Notes: a model not told the origin generated them from the sequence alone. Positions 33,750-46,034 are shown, numbered from the stretch's first letter. The stretch: 64,000 bases of DNA from Odontocerum albicorne (GCA_949825065.1 OX463845.1:20691942-20755941), one strand, 5' to 3'. Made by a program: numbers and translations.

Positions 33750-34302
33750 ACGTGCATCCTTAAGTCTGGCTGCACATTGCTCTGCTGCTTCCTCGGCATT
33801 TTGATGAACTAAAGCAGATCGATTGCACTGAAAAAGAAGAAAGAAAGTTATAACAAAAACACATAAAAATGCGAAACATCAAAAAAGGTACTGAATAATA
33901 TTGTTAAGTTCGTAGACATCATTGTTCTTGGCGGCAAGAATAGCTCGTTCACTCAGCCAATCGTGATTCTTATAATTGATTTGAATATTGGGAAATACTT
34001 TTTCAACCAATTCTTATTTTAATGTCACTAAATTGCAGAAGCTGCAGAACGCGATCGCTGTGCTCGCAACCGTGCATCCTCAAGTCTGGCAGCACGTCGC
34101 TCTGCTGCTTCCTCGGCATTTTGATGAACTAAAGCAGATCTATTGCACTGAAAAAGAAGAAAGAAAGTTATAACAAAAACACATAAAAATGCGAAACATC
34201 AAAAAAGGTACTGAATAATATTGTTAAGTTCGTAGACGTCATTGTTCTTGGCGGCAAGAATAGCTCGTTCACTCAGCCAATTGTGATTCTTAATTACAAA
34301 AA
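33722..34302. repeat. Tandem duplication inside the Helitron, about 260-bp units 320 bp apart
   Basis: GCAGAACGCGATCGCTG begins copies at 33722 and 34042. Both run through CTCTGCTGCTTCCTCGGCAT and AGAAGAAAGAAAGTTATAAC to CTCGTTCACTCAGCCAAT. A third, shorter copy begins at 34704 (AAAGCAGATCGATTGCACTG). Differences between the first two are scattered substitutions. Confidence 0.93.
33898..34010 (-). pseudogene. Helitron Pif1-type helicase fragment
   Basis: The minus strand reads VEKVFPNIQINYKNHDWLSE followed by RAILAAKNNDVYELNNIIQ. This matches the C-terminal helicase part of Helitron proteins (VFPN-NY-DWL-ERAILA-N-DV-ELN). Only about 37 codons remain, ending in YLF and a stop. A second copy (NHNWLSERAILAAKNNDVYE) lies at 34218-34302 within the tandem duplication. 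No Rep domain was seen. Confidence 0.7.
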
Positions 34303-35489
34303 ACTAACAATAATGACAAATTAATACATTTTGTTACAAATTAGCAAACATGTGGCAGTTTGTAACAATCACATAATATTTGGTGACGTTTGTCAAAAGT
34401 CACTACGTTAGTCCGCATTGGCTGGGGTATTCGATATTTGAATTTTCGATTTTTTTATACCTAAAATGAAATGTTCGTAATTAGTATTACTTCATTGTGG
34501 ATCTTGGCCTATTTAAAGATAGATACAAATCATAAAATACATTACAAAGACAGTAAAATGAAAATTTGGAATTAAAACGTCCGTTTAGAGAAAAACAATT
34601 CTTCGATTTATAAAAAAACTATTTGATTTCTAAAAAAAAAAACGATTTTACCCCATCCCTTTGTGACATAACGTTTGACTCATCCTAGACTTTCACAAGT
34701 ATAAAGCAGATCGATTGCACTGAAAAAGAAGAAAGAAAGTTATAACAAAAACATATTAAATTGCGAAACATTAAAAAAAGGAAATAAATGAACTAAAAAA
34801 CAAAGAAAAAATATTAACGAAATATTTCACTTCAAACGCAAACCAATCGATACAGGTAAATTTTAACGCATTTCACGATATAACTATAGCGGATAAAAAT
34901 TTAGTACATCGTGTGCTGCTTTTACGCCCAAACAGATGGCCCTATTTTTCAATACACATGTTTGAAAATTTAATATTTATTATTTAATATATAATATTTA
35001 TTATGTAATATTTAATATTTAATTATTTAATATTTAAGAAAAATAAAAAAAAACAGTTAAAAAACGAAATGAAAGAATCCGAAACGTCGAAAACGCCATG
35101 TGACATAACTGTCAATTAAAATTGTTTAGTTTGCGTGTGTCGCTGCAGGGGGCACTCCCATTATTTCGTCTGTTGTATATACTTTTTTATATACAACTGT
35201 ATATAAAAATATATATATAAACATGCTTGTATACGAATGCAACTTTTTGTCAAAATTTCAAAGCAATCGGTGAAGAACTTTTGGAGATTTTCTATTAACG
35301 AACATTTGCATTTTTATTTATATAGATATTTAATATTTATTATTAAATATTTAATATTTAATTACTTAATATTCGAAATCAAAATGAAAATAAATCGAAA
35401 TCTATATTGCGTATGTTGCCGTCACGTTCAACAGGGGCGCTCCCATTATTTCGTCTGTTTTTTTAATATTTAATATATAATTATTTAAT

Positions 35490-35770
35490 ATTTAATATTA
35501 ATTCCGAAACGTCGAAAATCCAATGTGACATAACTGTCAATGAGAATTGTTGAGTTTGCGTGTGTCGCTGCAGGGGACGCTCCCGTTATTTCGTATGTTT
35601 TATATACTTTTTTATATAAAAAAATTCGTATACAAGCATGTTTATATATATAAAAAAATACATAAACATGCTTGTATACGAATGCAACCTTTTATCAAAA
35701 TTTCAAAGAAATTGATGAAGAACTTTCGGAGATTAGAGATTTTTAATACACGAACATTTACATGTATAGA
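35490..35770 (-). mobile_element. Second Helitron 5' end beside the first
   Basis: The minus strand starts TCTATACATGTAAATGTTCG at 35770, preceded by A, and follows the 5' end of the first Helitron through GTATACAAGCATGTTTATAT-like blocks and the CGAAATAA-GGGAGCGTCCCC region. The word CGCTGCAGGG or its variant with CTCCC-TTATTTCGT occurs at 35143, 35428 and 35568, so three end copies lie within 0.7 kb. AT-rich TATTTAATATTTA runs separate them. Confidence 0.65.
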
Positions 35771-36283
35771 TTGAGTGCAATCCACGGTTTTTTTTTTCAA
35801 CCATAAAAAATAGCAAAATTCAAATTAGAAGTTCGAGTGTACGTAAATACAAAAATAAATTTGTTACGAAATGTAAATATCATCATAACGCATACATGGG
35901 TATTACCTACCAATATAAAATTCAAGCACCAGGGTTAAGGAGTTCTAGCGCCGTAACATACAACAATAAATCTGTTTTGAAAAAATATAACAAAAACATA
36001 TTCATAAAGAACGCTCGCTCCCTTAGAGCATTTTTAAAGGCATTAAAACTGTCTTCAAATATGTCCGATACTGCAGCATACTCATTACCAAATTATTGTT
36101 ATCTGGGTACGGAAGAATTCAAATATCAGTAAGCTCTACATTTTAACACCGAAATATATTCCGCAATATCTTATTTTTCGAAGGTATAACATTTTGAAAT
36201 ATATTCAAATGAAGTATAGCAAATTCCATTATATTATATTGTCAAAATATATTCATGATAATTCCATTATCTATATAATAGAT
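35771..36283. other. AT-rich DNA, small frame only
   Basis: A 78-residue plus frame (35896-36132, MGITYQYKIQAPGLRSSSAV...) is basic and Ser-rich. I do not recognise it, and nothing around it supports a gene. Confidence 0.4.
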
Positions 36284-36485
36284 GATGCCCCCTGTGGTCT
36301 AGTTGATAAGTCGTCTATCATCCAATACGGGAGTTGCAGGTTCGATTCCAGTTAGAACCCTGATTTTAAAAAAAAAACTATGGAAACCTTTGGCATGAAT
36401 TTCACTTAAGGCCGCTTTACATATTTATTGTTAGTTGGAAGAGATTGACAATAAGCTTGACAGGTTTAACTGTATACAATAGAAG
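36284..36485 (+). mobile_element. SINE, tail type 2, complete head
   Basis: The head GATGCCCCCTGTGGTCTAGT then TGATAAG (box A) and GGTTCGATTCC (box B, about 36340) are well kept. The tail shows TTAAGGCCGCTTTACATATT and GTTGGAAGAGATTGACAATA, then TTTAACTGTATACAAT. It is the best copy of tail type 2 in the window. Confidence 0.82.
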
Positions 36486-37364
36486 TATATTGAAGTTATT
36501 CTCTAGATTTACTTTTCCTAGTAAAACAACTCAGCAAATTAATAACTTTTTACGTATTCTTTAAAAAGGAATGTTTCTTTGACAATACCATATATTATAT
36601 TATGTTATAATTAATCATTCAAATAACATATTTCAAAGCACTCCCCAGGGTGAATTTCCTTAACCTAAAAAATCGGCAGCCATAATTATTTTCTGTTAAA
36701 TTTAAGGAATAATAGTTGACAATAGCAAACCAGATAATAAATAAATAAAAAAAAGCGTAAGAAAATGGCTGGATTTAAAAAAATCAATGATTAAAAAAAT
36801 CATAAATATTATATCTCGAAGCTCTAATATGAGTTGAAAATATAATACATGACCTCAAAAAAATATATATTTTGGCAAGCACTAAACAACAGTTGAATGC
36901 TTGTTTGATCATAAATACGAGTATCAATGAAAAATATTGATAAAAATAAGTACCCACATTCAAGACGATGGGAAGTAAAAATTTAATGGAGGTCTCTCCG
37001 CCAAAATATAATAAATAGTAAATTAGTCATTTAACGTGATATTGATTTCACAAAAAACGTCCCATTAATTTAAAAAAATCTTTTATGTAAATATATCTTA
37101 GTGAAGAAAAAAAATAATTTAACAAGAGTTTTCCTTCTGATTTTGTGTCTATGTTTTGTTGTGTAGAGCTGATCACGACGTTATTTCGAAGGGATTGATA
37201 TATATTGTCCTCTTCAATCCTGTTCAGAGGAGGAAATAATAAGGTATCAGTCAAGTTTACGAATTTTTCTTACCCTGGATTTGTGCGATAGATTTTCTAT
37301 TACAATTATTTTTTCTTGTTACTTTTTTATATTTATTTCATAAGACTACCTTTGGGACCAATTT
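36486..37364. other. AT-rich DNA, nothing recognised
   Basis: A 68-residue minus frame (37048-37254) has no motif. One TACGAGTA octamer is at 36916. Confidence 0.5.
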
Positions 37365-37480
37365 TTTCAAAAGGTTACAGCTTAGATTTAACTTAAGACC
37401 TCTCTTACATTTTCTAGTTGGGTGAAAGAGATTGCCACGTACCAGTATATCAGCCAAACAAATGAAAATCGTTACACGTA
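37365..37480 (+). mobile_element. SINE tail type 2, head missing
   Basis: TTAAGACCTCTCTTACATTT, then GTTGGGTGAAAGAGATTGCC ACG and ATCAGCCAA, matches the tail at 36400-36480. The tRNA-like head is lost or too decayed. Confidence 0.6.
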
Positions 37481-38544
37481 ATACAAGATCGAAATAGTTG
37501 AATTATAAATAAAATTCGATAAAAAATATTTTATTTATTAATTTTACATACATATTATGTAGGTATATATGGTAACATGTATACATTATTCATGAAAAAA
37601 CAAGACAGGTAAAAACAAGTCATTTCTAGTGGATACGTTCAAATTATATGAATCTGAGTTTGTCTTGACTCCAATAATCTTGTTTATTTGTTTGCCTGTA
37701 TCTAGCCGAGAACAAGTAAACATTGAAAAATAGCTTGATTTTTGTTTGTTGAAAAATTGTTGATTTCTCCGTCAAAAAAATAAACTTGATTTTAAACATA
37801 AAAAAAATATTTCCTTGGTAACATGGATCTTGAAGATGGAAGTTATTATACTAGCGATTGAGAAACACAGGTATTCAGACGTGAATCCGAAAAAAATCTT
37901 AAACATCTTATTTGATTACTGAGACGGCTTGTGAAAATCTTCAAAGAAATAAAACGTTAATCAACGTAATATTTGCTCTCACAGAGTTTATTTCAATTTC
38001 ATTATTGATTTAATCAAGATGTTCCAGATTTGTTTTGCAAATATTACAGTATAAATATAAAAGTTATTATTTTAAAAATCACAATTTAAATCAAACAGTG
38101 ATTAAATTATATAATATAATAATTACAAAATTCTCTCACTCGAAAATCACTATAGCAAAAAAACATATTTTTCTCGATTACTAATTATATCGTTTAAAAA
38201 TTTTAAATGATGTATCACTCTTTATACAAAGTAAAGCACTAATTACGTCCAATCAGCGTGAACTCGTTTTTGCTCCCACGCCTGTCATATTTTTTCTCGA
38301 AAAGGAAATGATTTTTCTCCAAGTGAATACGGTCAATCGATATGTAGTCATAACATCATAGCAAATAAGAGAAACTTATTCATTGACGTAACGTAAAGCG
38401 GAGAAACGCGGGGGCTATAAAATATATATTACGACATATTTGTATAAGTTAATAATCAAAATTCAAATGATCTATCCATATTTGTCCAAGATAAGAATAA
38501 TGGTAAGAAATTCCTCTGAAAAGTTTAAAAACAGAGAAAAATAG
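37481..38544. other. AT-rich DNA, nothing recognised
   Basis: The block at 38205-38420 is somewhat richer in GC with CG dinucleotides but has no frame, inverted ends or known repeat words. Confidence 0.45.
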
Positions 38545-38775
38545 GGGTTCTAATCTGATTATAAAATCCGTTTGGTAACAATATTTACAAGCCGCTAGAT
38601 GTGTGCGAATGATGCTACCCTTTCACGTGCGACAGTGTTTTCAACACGTATGGTAGGGACCTGTGAGCTACTTGCCTACTCCAGTGGTTCTTAATCCAAA
38701 GGCTCGATTACTAGGATCGAATTCAATATTGTCTTCCAGCGACGCTCTTCAAAACGCCAGCAATATCAATTTGTA
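38545..38775 (+). mobile_element. SINE tail type 1, head missing
   Basis: TTTGGTAACAATATTTACAA, then GAGCTACTTGCCTACTCCAG, GGTTCTTAATCCAAAGGCTC and GACGCTCTTCAAAACGCCAG follow the tails at 31270-31480 and 47330-47520. Confidence 0.72.
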
Positions 38776-40274
38776 TATATTAAGGGGTACCTTACGAATG
38801 CATTAATGATACATTTTTGCGCAGTTGTCATAAAGATCTGTTTAAGGTTAAAAATATCCAATATTATGGCGCACCTAAGAATGCAAAACGCGTGTTGTTT
38901 TAATTGATCAATAAGTAATTAGTAACCAATGATAACCAACAAAAAAAAAATAGGCTTAACGTTAAGCATATTTTGTAGTCTTTTAGGTGTTTCAACATAC
39001 AATCAAATCCATTATATCAACAATAACTTCTTTATTTGACAAATAATGGACGTAGAGCTGAAATTGCATCATAATCACCTCTTGCAAATAAATGATTGCT
39101 TGAAAAAAAAAACACATTTATATAAAAAAAAACAATAATATGTCACTCAAAAAAAAATGATATATTTATTTAAACGTGGTCTATCCAACGTTTTCAATGA
39201 TTAAATATGAAATTTTCCAAAAGATGAACTTTTGTTCAATAATAGTTTCAAACGATAAGTTTAAATGTCTTGATAATATTTTTATGAATCGCCACTGCAT
39301 CTCTATATCAAACCTGATACCGGCATTTGATTTCAACAGATAACACGCACATTTATCTGGCTTCTTGTAGGATTATTACAAGGCATTACTTATTCAATAA
39401 TACTTTAATTCCCCTAGTCTATCGCTTACATTCAATTAGAGACACGGCTGATGCTGATATTATACGCTATTAGGGAGAATAGTCGACTGTCTGACATTGA
39501 TACGTCTAGAGCTGGAAAACGATTTGTAATCAAATTACGTTTTAAGAGAGCATTTGACCGTAAATACATCAAAATGCCGCCACTTCCAACGTAAAAATGA
39601 CGTATCTTCTTTTGACAATCAAAGGATTATTAACGTTTCTTTAACGGAACACTAAAACTGTTCCTTTATTCCGGTAATTTTAAGAAATGCATCTCTGGTG
39701 CAGTTTTCAGGTGGAGTAATAAGATGATTTAATTTCTACTTCATGCTTCTATGTTAGATTTCTTTCATATCATAAACATAAAATAAAAAATATGTTATGG
39801 TGATGATAATTATGCTCAAGAGTTTTTATTATTTGGTGCCATTTTGTGACAGTAAGCAACCTCAATAGAAATTCTATATCTTCTCGTGTAACGGAACCGT
39901 TTCAATCTTTCTATGAACACTTCCAGATAATCTTTATTACATAATATATGTCAACAGGTAGAATAATCCACTGAGAAGGTCTAATAACACAGAAGGCCTT
40001 ATTGGAAAATTTAGATTTACTAGTCCGGTTTGGCTAAATTATTCGGTTCATCGCTGAGGTGGTGTATCTTAGAGTTTATTCTCAAAGTTCAGAAGATGTG
40101 TCATAAGTGCAGAACTTAGTGTTGAAGTCAGATGCCACCCCCCTAAAGTCGTAAAAACAAGAGTAAGAAATACCTTGTGCTTCTCCGTAATCTTAAAATT
40201 CTAACTAACAAATATTTCTAAATGACTTGATGAATGGAAAATAAGTTTTTAAAAATGAACTGTATGAAATGGAC
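38776..40274. other. AT-rich DNA, nothing recognised
   Basis: No frame of note and no repeat ends were found. Confidence 0.5.
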
Positions 40275-40785
40275 AACAATCTTCTTCTTCTCAGTGTCAT
40301 GTCAGGTCCCTCGAACATTGAATATCACTTGAGAGTAGATATCTTTGTCCCCGGCAGCCCGAAAAAGATCTCCAACACCCCTTATGCCAGTCCAGTCACG
40401 TATATTGCGGAGCCAAGAGAGTTGCCTCCTGCCAACACTTCTTCGACCTTATGTTTTGCCTTGGATGATCAGGTGCAGTAATTTGTACTTTGGTCCTCTA
40501 AGTACATGACCCAAGTAGGACACCTTTCGGATTTTAATATTAGTCAGCAGCTCTATCAACTTTGGCTCTTTGAAGAACCCTTGTGTTGCTGACCATATCC
40601 GTCCAGGGTATCCGTAGCATTATTCGGTGCATCCACATTTCGAATTCTTCCAGCCGGTTCATACTACTTACTTTCAGGGTCCATGATTCCCCTGCATGTA
40701 ATAACACTGACCAAACGTAGCATTTGACTAACCGTTGTCGAAGTTTCAAGTTTAGATTAATATATGTATGGAAAATGTAATACAA
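40275..40785 (-). pseudogene. LINE C-terminal fragment, family C (RTE-like)
   Basis: The minus frame at 40785-40540 (81 residues) reads LRQRLVKCYVWSVLLHAGES WTLKV, then MNRLEEFEMWMHRIMLRIPW TDMVSN and VLQRAK. This is the region after the reverse transcriptase fingers and palm in RTE-like endonuclease-reverse transcriptases. Translation continues in broken frames to ITAPDHPRQNI, CWQEATLLAPQYT and LDWHKGCWRSFSGCRGQRY, equivalent to the GHV, IIQGK, GRR, SWLRNIRDWTG tail of that group. The element is 5'-truncated, as LINEs often are. Frameshifts near 40530 and beyond inactivate it. Confidence 0.8.
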
Positions 40786-42309
40786 AAGTACTTTAAAATG
40801 AAAACAATTTAAGTCAACTAGTTATTATTTTCGTAGCATACCTGTAATTAAATAACGAATGAGTGTGTCTTTAAAAAGTAACCGTGAAATATGTTCATTG
40901 TATTTGAAATATAAGAATGAATGTTTTAAGTTGAATCAATCTTTTATAATTTAAAAAAAGTCATATTTTTTAAATTTATGGATTTCTAGAGAAAACTTAA
41001 ATTCCAATTTCCATCACTATTTTATTTCATGAAATATGTTAACGCATTTTTATAATGATAACATCGTATAGTTCATACAACGATTTTTTATTGCTCCATC
41101 ATTCAACATAAATTCCTGTTTAAAATCACCGGAATTATTTCGAATCTAGTTTAAAAAACATGTCTTCACCAATTAAAAATATTTTCAACACGCAGTGAGT
41201 TACTTGCATGCATATGAATCACTATCGATTTTGATTTATTTACATACCATATGTGTATGTTCTCTGTCAAAACCATTATCACCCCATATTTTTAATTCCC
41301 AGGGTTCGCAACAAAGGTTATTTGTTCATTATTTCAAAAAAAGTGTTTGAGATCAAAGAAATTAATTCTGATAGTTAGTTTTAATACTTTCACCTGAATA
41401 GATTTATTGACGCTCAATAGGTGCTATTTGTAAATTCAAAAATCTTACCCTAGTTGAGGTAATATTTTCTTACTAAACATCTTTATCCAATCCGTCTACT
41501 GTATGCTGTTACAATTACTTTAAGAATTTCGCCCTAATTTCTCCTTAGAATTCAAATTATTTTTAGTTGTTTAGCAAAAAATATGTAAATGTTATTTTTC
41601 ATGTTGAAAATGTTCTCGCCTGATAAATTTCCATAATGATAAGTTCTCCTAGCTGATTTTTATTTGGAAGGGTTTAAAAAAATATTTGAGATGAAGCATT
41701 AGATTATGGTCAAGAATGAATAAGGCCAAAAAAGATTAGAATATTGTTTTAACTTACCTCTGACCTTTTAGACGAAAAAATCCTACCGCCTATGAAATTC
41801 ATCAATGAACGTAAAAAGCCAGAAAAAAATATTTTGTATCAATATATTATATTAGCAAATGAAAGCAAATTATGAATACAAGTAATCTAATAATATATGA
41901 ATACAAAAATCTGGATCATTTAAAATCTAATCAAAATCTTCATCCTGATTATTCAAGTACCAGCATACCCATATGTTATGTTAGAATCATATTAAACTAA
42001 CGTGTCAGGAAAACATAAACGTCGAAAAGGGTTGTATACACAAAGGATTAAAATGCCCCGATCCTACATTCAAGATACCAATTACATTTTATACACATAG
42101 TAGCATTTTTACCAATTCAACTCCGTAACTTGTTAAAATCACTTTTAAAAAAATCGAAGTATGGAATAAGATGACTCTCTATATAACACAGTTTCTGATA
42201 AATTTAAAAATATTAAATATTTACTAAACTAACGTAAAATGAGATTCAGTCAGTCAAACACCAAAAACTTTGATATCATAAATTTAAAGCGTGTATGAGG
42301 TTTCCGTTA
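40786..42309. other. AT-rich DNA, nothing recognised
   Basis: No coding frame above 60 residues, no inverted ends and no SINE head. Confidence 0.5.
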
Positions 42310-42660
42310 TCCTTCGGCTTGACCTAAAGGTTTTAATGCACACGCCTCATTAGATTCTCATTTCTCCGCAGCCAGGACTCGATTTTTATCATCGGATATA
42401 TCTCAGCGGATGTGGGTGTGTACAAAATCAGATAAGGTTTCGGGTTATCCATTTAGTGCAACCGATAAAATCCTGGCCACATCCGAAGCGAGCAGGGCAC
42501 GATAGTCCGTCCATTTTATTGGTAAATGAGGTAATTTATTAAAAAGAGTGTCAGTATCGTGAAGCCATGTCGATTCCGCATCGAAGCAGTCTTCCGTGAA
42601 ATTGGCTACGGGATTCCGACACCGAAATTCAAAATGGCCGGTCGAGTTGATATTCTTCAA
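42310..42660 (-). other. GC-richer island with an unrecognised 71-residue frame
   Basis: Base composition is clearly richer than on either side. The minus frame at 42445-42660 starts MKNINSTGHFEFRCRNPVAN and continues with FTEDCFDAESTWLHDTDTLF NKLPHLP, unlike the Phe/Ile/Lys-biased chance frames nearby. In the same frame beyond the stop, ISDDKNRVLAAEK and ESNEACALKPLGQAEG read like decayed protein. I do not recognise a family. It could be an old gene fragment, an exon or an unidentified transposon piece. Confidence 0.3.
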
Positions 42661-44459
42661 TTATATTTGACACTAGTGTGTACACATATTAAATTGTATA
42701 ATTTTGAAGTATATTACACTATGGGTTCAATATATTTTTATAATAGATAGCTCTCCTGTGCACGTATAACTGTTCATTATTTTAAACAATAAACATTTCT
42801 AAAATCAAAAGGGATGTAATATTGTATTTAGAAGAAAAAAGCAAATCTTATTTTAATAAAATTTCACGTGCATTTATAAGAATATTTGCGAATGAACGGT
42901 ATGTGTAGCCATTTCTTACATAAAACCTTAGGAAGGAATATATAGAAAAAGCGGTATTAAGTAACCAAGTTTGTTTAAAACAAGAATCAGTTGATTTTAA
43001 ATATTCTTATTTACTCAAGCTTGAATTAAGACATTTTAAAAACTTCCTAACACTCTTTTATCTTAAATAAAATAATTGAGTTAATTATAAAAAATAAATA
43101 TAAAATTGTTTATCTTTAAACATTCAGCTAAATCGGGACAAACATGTCCAAATTATTGCTAGATAAATATTGACCCGTCAACCAGTACATTTCTTTGTAG
43201 CTACGAGTATACAAGCGTAAATCGGTTCACATAGCAAATTATTTTATTTAATCGATTTGACTTCTTTGACCTCATGCTTTTATTTGTATTCACCAATATT
43301 AATTTATTTTCAGTAGCAACATAAATTTAGTACAAAAATCTTCCGTGACTACTTAAGATATTTTTTTCCCTGGTAAAAAATGTATTTCGCACGCAATAAC
43401 ACAAACCTTAAATATTTCAACCAAAAAAAAAGTTTATAACATAAAAAAACCATCGTATCGTACTTTGTTTTTGTAACTTGCTGAAACAAAAGATAATATG
43501 AATTTCAATATCAGCATTTCATTATGCTTATTTGTCTGTTTGGAGTTATTTTACAATTTGTTATTCTGGAACATCGTTTTATCAAGATAAGCAAATAAAT
43601 TCTAGAAAGGTACTTAAATTCCAAAAAATATTAAATATATATTTTTTAAATATTTTACATATCCTGCGAAAAATCTGAGTTTGATAAAATGAAATTTTTA
43701 CCATTAGTTTTATGTTGGCGAAAATTTCACATAGATAAGTTTAAACTTATTAAGAGAAACTGTTAAATTATTTAACAAACGATCGATATGCATTCAATGC
43801 ACACAATCTATGAGAGAGAAAAAACACGTTAACTGAATCCTTAACCAGCGTCTTAGTTGTTTGAGGCAAATAAAAATGAATCACAACAAAAGTATCTCAT
43901 ACCATTTTAAAGTAGCGTACATAACCATTACGAGTGTTCATTATTATTCAATAAGTGTGTGTCGAAAGCGATGTAAAATAATTAAGACGATCTCTAATAC
44001 CACTAAGTGGTCAGGACTATTTAACAATTAGACAAGTACACTAGACTCAAGGATATGCTTTGTAAACTACAATATTATATTATAGATGTGTTCATGGTGA
44101 AACAATATTTGTTTTTTATTGTTAAGTTTATATTTTTAAGTTACAAAATAATGTGTTGATAAAGTATAATTCAATGGCTGTGAGGAAATATAGTGAGGCT
44201 AGTAATTATCCCACGAAAAGTCGTGCAGACTTTCGACTTATCTTCATATCATATCTCCGAAAACCAAAATGATAAAAAATCTAAATAATTTATACTGTAA
44301 CAGTTTCAATTTTTTTAACACCAAACATAAAAACCTTTTTAAAAGTCTCATAACTTTTCGTTGTCAATGTGTTTGATATGTTAAAGATAGATTTAAGTGT
44401 TATTGAAGTAAAAAAATGTAAATGTAAGTTCTCGGATGTAAACTAATAGGTAGTTATAT
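42661..44459. other. AT-rich DNA, nothing recognised
   Basis: No repeats or frames of note. One TACGAGTA octamer at 43202. Confidence 0.5.
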
Positions 44460-44660
44460 ACATACCATCATCCCATTTCTTTTTCGGGATAGGCAGAGAG
44501 GACAGATCTCTACGCCTTTCTATCCATGCATGCAGTTCTCACCTTGGCCATATATTTATGCATCTCATCATACATGCTCTCCTGTTTCTCATACTTCTTA
44601 CCTTTACCTTAGTTAAAATTTCTTCAACTTTCTTCTTTCCTAGATCTACCTCTTTGTATA
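44460..44660 (-). mobile_element. LINE 3' end, family A
   Basis: Minus-strand translation gives DLGKKKVEEILTKVKVRSMR and NRRACMMRCINI, then IERRRDLSSLPIPKKKWDDG MYI. NRRACM-RC is the hallmark of the family A C-terminus. The tail ends with a GGGATGATGGTATGTATATA-like sequence. One or two frame breaks are present. Confidence 0.7.
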
Positions 44661-44700
44661 TTTTTAATAATTCCAGACAAGTATGTTTATTTCATAAATC

Positions 44701-44921
44701 TTTTGCCACTCATTGTCGCAATATTGCCAAACTATCTCAAGAATCCTTTCTTAATTATACTTATAAGATCCGTTTTGCCACTCATTGTCGCAATGTTGCC
44801 AAACTATCTCAAGAATTCTTCCTTAATTATACTTATATGATCCGTTTTGCCACTCATTGTCGCAATATTGCCAAACTCTCTCAAGAATCCTTTCTTAATT
44901 ATACTTATAAGATCCGTTTTT
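44701..44921 (+). repeat. 72-bp tandem repeat, three copies, in frame
   Basis: Units start TTTTGCCACTCATTGTCGCA at 44701, 44773 and 44845. The 72-bp period equals 24 codons, so an overlapping 121-residue frame (44558-44923) shows three copies of FATHCRNIAKLSQESFLNYT YKIR. The upstream half of that frame is antisense to a LINE tail, so a real protein is unlikely. No promoter or homologous protein is known to me. Confidence 0.93.
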
Positions 44922-45009
44922 AACAAACAGATATCCTTTTTCTGGTCATTTTTACTCGATTAAACATTGTAGATATTCTATATATGCAAGTTTATTAATA
45001 ACCAATCCA

Positions 45010-45235
45010 CCACACTAGGATGATTTATTCGACCGCATTAAAACCAAAGAAGCTATTATAAGAGTCAATATAATAACTGAAATTGCAAAATAAGAACAAA
45101 TTTTAGACGTATTGAAGGTTCAACTGAATATGCTTCAAATATTGAACAATCGAATCAAGAACGATAAAGGACACTGGCGAGGCCACGTCGAAAAGATGAA
45201 TAACACGGGGGTTTTCTACTATACATAGCAATACA
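45010..45235. repeat. Dispersed repeat, copy 2
   Basis: It shares ordered blocks with 8183-8400 (ACTAGGATGATTT, GAGTCAATATAATAA, AGGTTCAACTGA, AACAATCGAATC). It continues into GACACTGGCGAGGCCACGTC, which translates as HWRGHVEKMNN, similar to the GHV-RM block of LINE proteins. It may therefore be a decayed LINE C-terminus on the plus strand. Confidence 0.45.
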
Positions 45236-46034
45236 TGAAATAACCGCTGGAAGTCAACATCTGATGAGAACATCTTTAAAGTTAGATGACAGGCCTAACT
45301 TTAAGGAAAGTAGAATTTATTATTTAAACTTCTCAATCATACTATGCCACTTTAAACGTCAATTGTATTCTTCTAACTGTGCTACTGTTATTTTTTGTTT
45401 TTCTTTAGGGATATTTATGTGTTAATGTTTACCTGTTAAATAAACCTATTTGAAATAATATTTGAATAAAATAAGCCCGCTTTGACACTAACTGAATTAT
45501 TGATATAAATTTTATTGAAAAAAATATCTCGCATACCACACTGTTGACAGATTGGCTGCATTTATTAGAGCATGGACGAGAAATGGGAAGCTCGATTTAT
45601 TTTGTTAATGTCACCAGAGAAAATGATTGCTGGATGCAAGAATTCCTGATTTATTTATTGAAATATTTTTTCAGATTACCATTTTTTTCTTTTGAAAACT
45701 TTACATTTTTTACACAATTCCACTTATAAACTCAAAATGGGCGTACCTGGCTCACTAAATTAATATTTTAGTTCGTTGGATATTTAAAAAACTTAACCAA
45801 TCCCTTATGTAAGAAATATCAAATCATATAAATGTATGTCATGGTTAAATCCTATTAAAAATATATTACATACAGGCCTTTAGACAGCAGCTGGATCATT
45901 CACCAGTCATCTCGGAACAAATAATATGTGAGTTGGATCATTTTTGTATAATGACGTCCAAATAATGTAAGTGCGACGAAGATTTTATACTTAAGTTAGT
46001 CGAAACGTGATTGGTCAGCGATATTAATTTTTTT
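45236..46034. other. AT-rich DNA, nothing recognised
   Basis: A 61-residue plus frame (45544-45729) has a Phe-rich end and no motif. Confidence 0.5.

Larger units (their letters stand above)
33537..35326 (-). mobile_element. Helitron, non-autonomous
   Basis: On the minus strand the element starts TCTATATAAATAAAAATG (35326 downward), preceded by A. It ends CGGGTACAGCTAG (33537), followed by T. The CTAG end is preceded by the hairpin GCCAC...GTGGC. A-TC...CTAG-T with a 3' hairpin is the Helitron signature. The 1790-bp body contains short helicase-like fragments, two tandem copies of a 260-bp block, and a third partial copy near 34704. Autonomous Helitrons need Rep and helicase domains over several kb, so this copy depends on others. 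Adjoining it at 35490-35770 is a second Helitron 5' end. Confidence 0.8.

Noticed and set aside
36284..36360. tRNA gene at a good box A/box B pair (also 31184 and 47005)
   Set aside because: The acceptor and anticodon arms do not pair properly, and the sequence continues into a tail shared by several dispersed copies. This is a SINE.
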